Positions 47,510 through 56,875 of a stretch of 64,000 nt of DNA are shown piece after piece. The DNA is from Sorex araneus (Eukaryota > Chordata > Mammalia > Eulipotyphla > Soricidae): assembly GCF_027595985.1 (NCBI RefSeq), contig NC_073305.1, positions 111,382,535-111,446,534 of the forward strand, written 5' to 3'. A program made the translations under genes and the position numbers. The notes beneath the pieces are model-generated. The model did no database searches. It was given only the letters and a program-made list of their open reading frames with translations, and was not told the origin of the DNA. Each line of letters opens with the position of its first letter. The first letter of the stretch is position 1.

Positions 47510-48254
47510 CTAGGAAATTGTATTAGAAGTACTGAATTAGTAAAGCTCTTCCTTGCACATTATTTGAAAAATATACAAGCATCAACTATAATTTTTTGTA
47601 CTAAAAATTGATTATTTTTAAGTTACCTGTTTTAAACACAAAAATAAATAAAAGAATATCAACTTTGAATGAATGAAACTGAGTAAGTCCATCATTTCCA
47701 TTTCTTTCAACCACTATAATGAAACACCATACTTAGTACAAATGAATGACTATGTTAACTTTTTTGTACTTTTCTTCTGGACGCCTAAAACACATGACTC
47801 CTGAAATTAACCTCTATACAGTTTGAACATTTTGAAGAAAGTAGCATTTGAAGCATTTATAGTTGGCATCTGATTATGATTATCACGCTACTGACAAAAA
47901 AAAAGATAACATAAGCCTAATATCTCTGTAAAAGAAGTCAGTTCCATACTTTTTGACAAAAAAACAGAAGTAAACAAAAAAAATTTGTATTAAGAAACTG
48001 TAAAACTAGGAAAAGTGATTATCTCTTCTTTCTAATGCTTTCCTTTGACCAAAACAACTATGTTGAATTTAAATTATAATTGATAATATTTAGAAAATTG
48101 AGAAAGTAACCCTTATGGCACTATGGCATAATGACATTGTTTTTCCATCCAGGCTGCTTCTTACTACATACTTTATATAATGCTGGCAATGCCCACTGAT
48201 ACCCCAAAGTTGTAAAGTACATTAAAGAAAACAATGGGAGAACACTCCAAGATT

Positions 48255-48315
48255 TGTACCTCAAAGGTATCTGTACTGCAACCATAATACCCAAAAGGGT
48301 ATGGAGAGGGGGGAG

Positions 48316-48347
<32 letters not shown>

Positions 48348-48605
48348 GAGGCAGAGGCAGAAACAGAGACACAGAGAGAGGCAGAGGCAGAAACAGAGAC
48401 AGAGAGGCAGAGACAGAGAGATAGAGACAGAGAAAGAGAGAAGGAGGGATGGATAAAGAGAGAGAGGGAAGGAGGGAAAGAGCCATAAAGGCAGACTGGG
48501 GTGGGTAAAAGAAGACAAACTGGGAACACTGGTGGTTGAACCACTATGATCAAAACCCAATCATGAACAACTTTGCAACTATGTATCTCATGGTAGTTTA
48601 ATTAA
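48255..48605 (+). mobile_element. L1 3' UTR fragment, sense, with a long GA-rich array
   Basis: TACTGCAACCATAATACCC, then a purine-only stretch of mixed GA, GAC and GGCA units (48303-48480), then TATCTCATGGTAGTTTAATT and poly-A. Confidence 0.8.
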
Positions 48606-48639
48606 AAAAAAGATTAAAAAATGTATTTTCAATGATGTT

Positions 48640-49162
48640 ATTTCATTGGCAAAGGAAGCAGAAACAAAAATAAATGGGATCACATCAAATTAAAGAGTGT
48701 CTGCATAGTGAAAATACAAAAAAAATCTAAATGAACCCAAGTGGTTGGGAGAAAGTATTTGTGTTTAACACATCAGACAGAGGTTTAATATTCAAGGTAT
48801 GTAAAGAACTCACAAAGATGAACAGCAACAACAAAAGTCCCCACAATACTATGAAAAAGTGGGGAGAGGTAATGAACACTCTGAAGACAGAAGATTGATC
48901 AATAGGCACATGAAAACAAGATGCTCATTACTTATCTTCAGGGAAATTCAAATCAAGACAAGATACCATTTCATACCAGTGAGAAAGGCACCTTATCAAA
49001 ATAAAAATAAAAACAAAAAGAAAAATAAAAAACAACCAAAAACAAAAAAACCAACCCCAAACTGGAAACAATCTGTATTGGCGGGCATGTAGAGAAAAAG
49101 CAACTCTCATCCACTGCTGGTGGGAATGCTGTCTGGTTCAACCCCTATGATTTTTCAGAAAA
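48640..49162 (+). mobile_element. Old L1 ORF2 fragment, left part, split by a younger L1
   Basis: Sense L1 ORF2 3' sequence: AATAAATGGGATCACATCAA, then AACTCACAAAGATGAACAGC and CACTGCTGGTGGGAATGCTG. It breaks off at about 49162 and appears to resume near 50088 (AATACAACCCAACAATTCCA). Confidence 0.8.
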
Positions 49163-50080
49163 GTATGAATAGATTGTTGTTTTTTTAATTGAATCACTGT
49201 GAGCTACAGTTACAAAGCCTTCATGTTTGAGTTTCAGTCATACAATGATCGAACACCTATCCCTCTGTCAGTGCACATTTTCCACCACCAATATCCCCAG
49301 CAAGTATCCCCCGCCCTCAGCCCTCCCCCTGCCTCTATGGCAGACAACTTCCCCCATACTCTCTCTACTTTGCGGCATTATGGTTTGCAATATAGACACT
49401 GAGAGGCTATAACATTTGGTCCTTATCTACTTTCAGCACACATCTCCCATCCCCAGTGATCCCTCCAACCATCACTGACTTAGTGATCCCTTCTCTATTC
49501 CAGCTGCCTTCTCCCCCGGCTCATAAGACAGGCTTCAAACTACGGAGCAATATTCCTGACCCTTGTGTCCACTGGCCTTGAGTGTCAGTCTCATAATTAT
49601 GTCATCTTATATTCCACAAAGGACTGCAGCGATAGCCCAGAGGATAGTCTATCCCACTCCTTCTGACTCATTTCACTTAGCATGATACTCTCCATGACCA
49701 TCCACTTATAAGCAAATTTCATGACTTCATCTTTCCTAACAGCTGCATAGTACTCCATTGTATAGATGTACCAAAGTTTATTTAACCAGTCGTCTGTTCT
49801 CGGGCACTCAGGTTTTTCCAGATTTTGGCTACTGTGAACAGTGCTGCAATGAACATAGATGTGCAAATATCATTTCTAATGTGCTTTTTTGCACCTTCGG
49901 GATATATTCCCAGAAGTGGTATTTTGGGGTCATATGGAAGCTCAATTTCTAGTTTTTTAAGGAATGCCCATACTATTTTCCAAAAAGACTGGACCAATCG
50001 GCATTCTGGTCAACAATGAAATAGAGTCCCTTTGTCTCCATATCCACACCAGCACTGGTTGTTCTTGTTCTTTTTGATGT
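49163..50080 (-). mobile_element. Younger L1 3' segment nested in the older L1, reverse
   Basis: The T-rich start and TTGAATCACTGTGAGCTACA mark the 3' end in reverse. The ORF2 C-terminus then reads in reverse at about 49866-49597 ([20 protein letters not shown]) and 49997-49782 (FLKKLEIELPYDPKIPLLGI). 5'-truncated at about 50080. A diverged (GGACTGCAGCGATAGCCCAGAGGAT) patch at 49621-49645 resembles a SINE head. Confidence 0.85.
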
Positions 50081-50490
50081 ATGCCAGTTGAATACAACCC
50101 AACAATTCCACTCTGGGTATATACTCTCGGGATACAAAAAATTTATTCAAAAGAACATATGCACACTGTATTGCAGTGAGCTAAAAAACAAAAAACAAAA
50201 ATAAAAAAACAAATGAACACCTGAAAGGGGTAAGGAAGAAGAGGTGGATTGAAGGGGCAGGAGCCTTGGACTTGGTGAAGAGGATTTACTTAACTATATA
50301 AACAAGCATGAGATCCAGACTATAGTAACAAAACAAGAATGTATCTGTCAAAGAGGTAGGCCGAGTGGTGAGGGGGATAAAGGGGGTCACTGGTGGAGGA
50401 ACGCTGACACTGATGATGACAAAGATACTGAAAAACTGTATACCTGAAACCGAACTATGAATAACTTTGTATAAATCATGGTACCTAAAT
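50081..50490 (+). mobile_element. Old L1 fragment, right part (end of ORF2 and 3' UTR)
   Basis: AATACAACCCAACAATTCCA and ATACTCTCGGGATACAAAAA continue the old L1 after the nested copy. The end region reads GGTCACTGGTGGAGGAACG and AACTTTGTATAAATCATGG. Confidence 0.75.
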
Positions 50491-50584
50491 GAAAAAACTA
50501 ATTTACAAATTAATTTTCTGTTAAAGAGTTCCACAAGAAAAAAAATCAGGAAAAGTAATGAAATATTGTTACAAAGTCACCTAC

Positions 50585-50726
50585 CTCTTGAGATGCTATT
50601 TTACGATTTAGTTCAGCTACTTTGGAAGAAGAATTTTCTAGTGCATTCTGGCAAAGGAGTTTCTCTATTTCCCTCTGGTGAGATGCCTTGAGAGATGTGA
50701 TTTGTGCTGTAGTATCTTCCTTGACC
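50585..50726 (-). CDS. CEP162: CEP162 internal coding exon (coiled coil)
   Basis: This 142-bp exon encodes 47 residues plus one split codon. Its first G completes an Arg codon begun by AG at the end of the exon at 53546-54192. The reading then starts VKEDTTAQITSLKASHQREI and ends ELNRKIASQE at the donor GAG|GTAGGT. The acceptor is CTCTAAAG. It belongs to the same coiled-coil region as its neighbours and is in phase with both. Intact. Confidence 0.95.
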
Positions 50727-50822
50727 CTTTAGAGAAAGAGACCCATCTATGAGTATTTCTTTAACCTCTAATTCACAGGAAGCCCAATCGCAGCATAAGA
50801 AGTCAGTATAAAAATTAAACAA

Positions 50823-51258
50823 GGGGACTTGTTTCTGCTATCCTTGGGTATTAGTCTCATATTATTATTGTTGTATTTATTATTATTATTTTACTATCCT
50901 ACAAATGAGTGCAATCATCTGTCTGTCCCTTTCTGAGTCATTTCACTCAGCATGATACTCTCCATGTCCATCTATTTATAAGCAAATCCCATGGCTTCAT
51001 TTTTCCTAAGAGCTACATTGTATTCCATTGTTTAGATGTACCATAGTGTTTTTAAACCAGTTGCCTATTCTCAGAGGACTGGTCCATGGTTAGAAGCCTG
51101 CTTCAAGTGCTGGGGGAAAAGACAGTTGGCATAAAGAAGGGACCACTATGACACGATAGTTGGAAATGCTCATTTCTGGATAAGAACTACATGCTGAAAG
51201 TAGGTGAGGAAACAAAAATGAAAACCTCTCAGTATCTATATTGCCCAAAAAAGGAGAC
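50823..51258 (+). mobile_element. L1 3' segment with its 5' part inverted (twin-primed)
   Basis: 50823-51078 is L1 in reverse (TGAGTGCAATCATCTGTCTG, CATTTCACTCAGCATGATAC, TAGATGTACCATAGTG). 51079 onward is the next part of the same L1 3' UTR in sense (GTGCTGGGGGAAAAGACAG, then CTCAGTATCTATATTGCCC). Compared with the L1 at 32.4-35.9 kb, the two halves are neighbours in L1 order, as expected from twin priming. Confidence 0.75.
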
Positions 51259-51315
51259 GGGGCGGGGGGTGGGGGGGAGAGAGAGCCTCTCTCTCTGTGT
51301 CTCCTTTTTTGGGCA
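51242..51315. repeat. 17-bp perfect inverted repeat around a G-rich loop
   Basis: TGCCCAAAAAAGGAGAC (51242-51258) faces GTCTCCTTTTTTGGGCA (51299-51315). With one mismatch the arms extend to about 23 bp. The loop has G runs of 4, 6 and 7. Confidence 0.9.
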
Positions 51316-51406
51316 TTATAGTTTGCAATAATTATAGTTTGCGATGATCTTTTCTTTTTCTTTGGAGAAGAGTGGACTCACCTGGAACACGCTTGTGTTT
51401 TCTGCC

Positions 51407-51512
51407 CTCTCCTCTCCTCTCCTCTCCTCTCCTCTCCTCTCCTCTCCTCTCCTCTCCTCTCCTCTCCTCTCCTCTCCTCTCCTCTCCTCGCCTTTCCTCT
51501 CCTCTCCCTCAC
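51407..51512. repeat. (CTCTC)n minisatellite
   Basis: About 18 CCTCT units, the last few with changes. A pure pyrimidine strand. Confidence 0.96.
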
Positions 51513-51639
51513 ATCCCCTGCAGCATTAGCACTAAGGAGCTGACACACTTATTTTATTTATTTTTTCAGCCAAGCAGTGCCTAGAGGTCCCTGGGGACCA
51601 ATCCTAGTGATACTTGACCTCTTGGGCCAGGAAATTTAA

Positions 51640-51850
51640 TGCTCAGGCTGAGGAATAAGGTGATGTTAACTTATGGCCACTCAGGAAAATACTCAGGCTT
51701 GGCGGGGAGGTGGGAAACTGGAGACAGTGGGGGAGGGAAAGTCATAGAGGTGAGATTGGTGTTGGGACATTGAATGCTTGAAATTAACTGTATTATGAAC
51801 AATTTTATAAACCAAGGTTCAAATAAATAAAATGACAATTGGAAAAAAAT
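51640..51850 (+). mobile_element. Old L1-like 3' end, sense
   Basis: GTGAGATTGGTGTTGGGACA, then ATTATGAACAATTTTATAAA and an A-rich AAATAAATAAAATG end. Confidence 0.55.
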
Positions 51851-51887
51851 AAACAAGAGTTCTAAAAATTGAGATCATAGAAGGGAC

Positions 51888-52118
51888 GGAGCGACAGCAC
51901 AGCAGGTAGGGCATTTGCCTTGCATGCAGCCGACCTGGGTTCGATTTCTCCGCCCCTCTCGGAGTATCTTGACTGCACAGCAGAGCCTGGCAAGCTATCT
52001 GTTGCCATATTTGATATGCCAAAAACAGTAACAAGTCTCACAATAGAGACGTTACTGGTGCCTGCTCGAGCAAATTGATGAACAATGAACAACGGGAAGA
52101 CAGTGCTACAGTGTGATA
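51888..52118 (+). repeat. Second SINE type, full copy
   Basis: The tRNA-like head (CGGAGCGACAGCACAGCAGG, B box GGGTTCGATTTC) is followed by the alternative body (CCTGGCAAGCTATCTGTTGC, CAAAAACAGTAACAAGTCTC). It ends GACAGTGCTACAGTGTG rather than in poly-A. Confidence 0.9.
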
Positions 52119-52163
52119 TTAAAGTGGTGATGAGACTTGATATTCAAGTAAATATGTTTTAAA

Positions 52164-52168
52164 ATGCC

Positions 52169-52244
<76 letters not shown>

Positions 52245-52247
52245 TCA

Positions 52248-52289
<42 letters not shown>

Positions 52290-52298
52290 CGCGCGCGA
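52164..52298. repeat. (TTTC)n then (GT)n then GC-alternating microsatellite
   Basis: About 19 TTTC units (52170-52247) are followed by about 15 GT units and GCGCGCGTGCGCGCGCG (52279-52297). The GT/GC part is a strict purine-pyrimidine alternation. A diverged reverse SINE follows at about 52302-52432. Confidence 0.95.
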
Positions 52299-52301
52299 AT
52301 G

Positions 52302-52432
52302 TTTGGGCCACACCTAGTGATGCTCAGGGATCACTCCTGGAGATGCTTGGGAAAATATGTAGCACTAAGGACTAGAATCAGCAGCAGCCATGTGCCAAGA
52401 TAAGTGCCTTATTCCCTGTACTATCTCTGGTG
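52302..52432 (-). repeat. Old reverse SINE
   Basis: GGGCCACACCTAGTGATGC to GTACTATCTCTGGTGAC in reverse. Confidence 0.75.
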
Positions 52433-52980
52433 ACTCCAGAAAAATGGCTGTAACATTTGGTTCTTTATACACCTGAGAGTCACTAGACTGACTCAGAGAA
52501 CAATATAAATACTGATTTTTTTTTTCTTCTATAAGCAAGAAGACTTGGAGAAACAGAAACTGAATCTGGGAACTCAGTGTAGGGAAAGTGAAATAAATGT
52601 TAAGTAATATTTTTGAGGAGAGTGAAAAGGAATCAGGAAAAAGAACAAAAATAGGAATTGTAGAACTGCCATGTCTTTGAGGTTAAAGTAGAAAGTAATG
52701 CAGCAGATCTGATACTGTCAAGGAAAATGAGAACGGAGAAAACTCTGGAATGGGAAAAGACTAGTTTTAAAATAGTGGTGAAGATACAGGCCATATTTAA
52801 CATATTTAAGGAAGTGAGGTGGAATGAAAGAAGAGTCTACTTATGGAAAATTGGTATTGAAAAGTGGACATGAATTAGAGTACTGTCTGATCGTCTGAAA
52901 AAGACTAACTACATTAGACAGTGGTTAGTATTTGGAGACTAGGAGAAAGAAAGGGAGGAGTAAAAGACTTCCATAGCAAG

Positions 52981-53090
52981 GGGCCAGAGAAATAGTCCAA
53001 GGTTATTAAGGCACTATTTTGCATAGCCCTTGAGCCCAGAGTCAGGAGTAAGCCCTAAACACCACCTGGTATAGTCCAGAACAACAACAA
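52981..53090 (+). repeat. Old SINE with internal deletion
   Basis: GGGGCCAGAGAAATAGTCCA, then GAGCCCAGAGTCAGGAGTAA. Confidence 0.65.
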
Positions 53091-53545
53091 AAAACTCAAA
53101 ACTAAACTTCAGTGGATGAATGTAAACTCAAGGTCATTGTGAAGAGTTATTTGGGAAGAGCAGAGGGTTCACTCTTAGCAGTATTTCAGGTAGTTTTAAT
53201 GATGGCTGTTCTCTGATAGTCATGGGCTTGTGGTGATAATCAGTAATGATTTTCATTTACAAGATAGGCCAATGAGCCTGCTTATCAACAGTTTGGAGAG
53301 GTGCGGGAAGAGAAGAGTAGTCAGCCCTCAGATATGGTCTGGGTTGACATAGGTTCACCCAAGTCTAGGCTTTTAGCATATAAAGAATCCTATTCTGAAA
53401 CATATTCATGTTCAACAATGGAATACAGTATCTTAAGAGCTGGTTATAATTTCAGTTCAGGGCTTAACTATTTTTAGGGAACAGACCTTTAGGATTATTT
53501 TCACTTTTATCCTTTAATATCCCCAAGCTAAAAATTTCATTTTAC

Positions 53546-54192
53546 CTTTTTATGGAATCTTCAAGTTGGCTCACTGTTTCAGATTTCTTCTTCAGTTCAT
53601 TCCTCTCCAAAATTAACCCTTCTAGTTCATTTTTAAGTCTGCAGTTTTCTTGTAAAATCTCTGAAATATGGGAGTCTGTGAAAGTATATGGCTGGTAAAG
53701 CTTGCCATTCTGGGTTCCAGAGAAGGTATTACTACCCCCTTTACTTGGGTGAGGAACATCTTTCTTTGCCCTTTTTGAAGTCACTTCTTCTCTGCTCTTG
53801 GAGTTCTGACTGGATAACATCACTCTTCTCTCCTTCTGAAGCCTTTCAACAGTTTTTGAAAGGTTTTGTATTTCTCTGCCCTTTGCAGCCAGCTCTTCAT
53901 TGAGCCGTACTAATTTAGCTTTTGCATGTGCCTGTTCCACCCGGAATTCTATAGACTGGAAATCTTTATTATCTTTAGCATTTTTCTTGAGTTCTAGTTT
54001 TGCATTCTGATGTTTGAGAACGTCTATTTCAGCTTCAAGGTTTTTGACAGTGATTTGATGGGCTTCCTTAATTTCGCTCAGTTCCTCTTCTAGTGCTTTA
54101 ACCCTAGAGTCATCACGTTGGTGCTGGGATGCTTCCTTCAATTTGCAGGCAAGTAGCTTCTCTTGCTCCTCTACTCTCTGTTCATACTGAAT
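53546..54192 (-). CDS. CEP162: CEP162 large internal coding exon
   Basis: This 647-bp exon encodes 215 residues plus two bases of a split Arg codon. It starts IQYEQRVEEQEKLLACKLKE after the acceptor TTTCTTTAG and ends SQLEDSIK at AG|GTAAAA. It has two coiled-coil parts (about residues 1-115 and 165-215) separated by a Ser/Lys/Pro-rich linker containing RAKKDVPHPSKGG. Stretches such as EAHQITVKNLEAEIDVLKHQ and QAHAKAKLVRLNEELAAKG are recognisable CEP162. No stop or frameshift. The open frame runs a few bases into the intron at its 3' end; I placed the boundary by donor and phase. Confidence 0.96.
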
Positions 54193-54477
54193 CTAAAGAA
54201 AAGAATCAACATAATGCCAAAAGTACTGCTATGTTAGCTCTTGCAGCCATGTTTTCTATCAAGTTCCGTCTCTCCCTTCAACCAAGCACTCACTATACAT
54301 TTTGTGACTTTCAACAGAATTTATATCCTGTTCCTTGAGTCAGCCAAATATATTAAAATCTTGATCTATGAGAGGCCTAACACGGATCCTCAATTTTCGT
54401 TATGCAAATTCCACCACTCACGAATTCTTTATAAATATGAAGTTACATATGAATTTGTATAACCTACTGCCCTGTCT

Positions 54478-54608
54478 TTTAGGTCACATCCAGCAGTGCT
54501 GGCGGCCATGTGGTCAGGAGTTGCTCCTGCCAGTAATCAGGGGGCAATGAGTATCAGGACTATGCCAAGCATGCATGTGCTCAGCCCTCCCATTCATTTC
54601 TCTGGTCC
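54478..54608 (-). repeat. Old reverse SINE
   Basis: AGGTCACATCCAGCAGTGC to TTTCTCTGGTCC in reverse. Confidence 0.6.
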
Positions 54609-54717
54609 TCAGTACCCTTCTTTTTATCCCAGAGTTTAGATAAAAAGAGTATACAACTCTTTAGAATAAAAAGAGTATATATACAGTTAGGGCATTGCTA
54701 TCTCTGAGGAACAACTT

Positions 54718-54893
54718 TTTTTTTTTTTGCTTTTTGGGTCACACCCAGCAATGCACAGGGGTTACTCCTGGCTCGTGCACTCAGGAATTACTCCTGGTGG
54801 TGCTTAGGGGACCATATGGGATGCTGGGAATCGAACCTGGGTTGGCTGCGTGCAAGGCAAACGCCCTACCTGCTGTGCTATTGCTCCAGCCCC
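54718..54893 (-). repeat. Young reverse SINE with 17-bp target-site duplication
   Basis: Near-consensus reverse copy flanked by TCTCTGAGGAACAACTT at 54701-54717 and 54894-54910. Confidence 0.95.
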
Positions 54894-54910
54894 TCTCTGA
54901 GGAACAACTT

Positions 54911-56300
54911 ACGTTCAACTTTCGAACATCAATTTAGAGACCTCACAGGGTAAAAGTCAGCATGGAATTCATATACTCTGGTGAACAACCTACGTAGTTT
55001 TCTCTAGGGAGAGAGGTTTCAATATTGCTTGTTCATTTATTTGTCCAATACTGTCTGAGCTACAACTGGATGTCAGACACTGATTCTCAAGACAGATCAA
55101 GCCTTACCTTCAAAGAGTAACATGCTAACAGATCAGTGTCCTATGAGAACTGTGATAATGGGTCCATGAATTTGTACAGAATAGATGAAGGACTGTAGGG
55201 TCTGTGCGTTTGAGGAATGTGGAAAAACAAAATAGAAGGAACATTTAGGTTCAACCTTGAGAGATGGGTGTCAATTTAAAGGTAAGTGAAAGTAGGGTTA
55301 CTGTGGAGCAGAAAGAACATGGGTGAAGGGAAGTCAGTATTTGGTATACACAGGGAACCAGAAATTAAAGGAAGAAGTGGCTGGAAGTGAGCAAGAGGAA
55401 AAGGGAAACAGGCAAGAGGATAATTAGGGCAGACAGATTTAGAGACATAAAAATGAGGCTGGAATACTAATTCATAATATAATAATTAGAATTATTATAA
55501 TTTTTTATTAAGTCTTTGGTTACTTCAGACATGGTACTGGGCTTTATATATTCTCAACTGTCAGTGCTTTACATAGACTCAACCATGTTCACCACTCACC
55601 CAACTACTCCATCAGTGAGAGGTTCATTTAAACACTTCCTCAGGATTTCCTCTCAGCCAGGTACCTAGCTAAATATGAAAACTGTAACAGTAACTAAAAA
55701 CCAAACAGTTCTAGCCATAATGGCATACAGAATATGTGAAAGAAAGAGCACTAGTGATTCATTTTAAAATGACTGCGAATATAGAAAATGCAACGTAATG
55801 AAGGTCCATGGAGTTACAGTGCTTACAAAGGTACGTAATCTGTCTGGGAGTTCAGGGCAGGTGTCAACAGGAAGGCACTGCTTGGGCTGGGAGCTGAAGG
55901 GAAGAAATGCTTGACTGTGAGAAAGGAAGGCTAACTGTCAGTATAGCACACCTCAATGAAACCACAGGCTCTTTTTCCTAGATTACCACAATAAAGCAAA
56001 TTTGCAATGCACAGAGTCATGGGAATATTTGTTTCCCAGTGTATGTAAAAGTTACACATCACTATGGTTATTAAGTGTATAATGACATTACACCTAAAAA
56101 AGTTATATAACTCAAAATAAAAACTAAAAAAAAGCTAAAAGAAGCCAAAATAAATAAAGTTAAAAAAGCCAAAAGAAACTAAGAAAAGTTACATACCTGA
56201 ATTAAAAATCTTTTATCGCTTAGGGATAAAAAAAAACATCATCTGAACCTTGAACTAGTCATAAACTTTTGGTTCACAAGAGAACTTATTAAAAAAATGC
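54911..56300. other. CEP162 intron, unique part
   Basis: No exon, gene or clear repeat was recognised. Confidence 0.5.
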
Positions 56301-56302
56301 CA

Positions 56303-56452
56303 TTGGGCCAAGAAGATAGTACAGGAGTCAAGGCACTTGTCTTGCATGTGGCAAACTATGGTTTGATCTCTGGCTTAAGTCCTTCAGTCCGCCAGGATTG
56401 AGTGCAGAGCCAGGAGTCAGCCATGACATCTGTTGGCTGTGGCCAGCAAAAA
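56303..56452 (+). repeat. Old SINE
   Basis: GGGCCAAGAAGATAGTACAG, then GAGTGCAGAGCCAGGAGTCA and a short A-rich end. Confidence 0.72.
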
Positions 56453-56700
56453 GAAAAAAAAATTAAAATACCATTATTGTGAAGGGTACCTAAAGTGAAG
56501 CATAATATAATGAATTATATGAGTATATAATTTTTTTGGCTATAGAAAATATGGCAAAAAGAAGTAAGTTAGTATTAATGGATAAATGAAGCATGGTATG
56601 AGAAACACTGGAAAGAAATTCCCTGGCAATACACGGAATTACAGGGCTACCATTTATTATGAGAAAAATAGGATGTTATTGGGGACATAAACAAAGGTGT

Positions 56701-56875
56701 TTTTTTTTTTTTTACTTTTTGGGTCACACCCAGCAATACACAGGGGTTACTCCTCGCTCTGCACTCAGGAATTACTCCTGGTGGTGCTCTGGGGACCACT
56801 GGGATGCTGGGAATTGAACCTGGGTCAGCTGTGTGCAAGGCAAATGCCCTACTCGCTGTGCTATTGCTCCAGCCC
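56701..56875 (-). repeat. Young reverse SINE fused to the start of an L1
   Basis: Near-consensus reverse copy that ends CTCCAGCCCC exactly where L1 sequence begins. No target-site duplication was found on its right side. Confidence 0.9.

Noticed and set aside
48121-48560. Ser/Leu/Pro-rich open frames on the minus strand
   Set aside because: They are readings of the GA-rich array in an L1 3' UTR.
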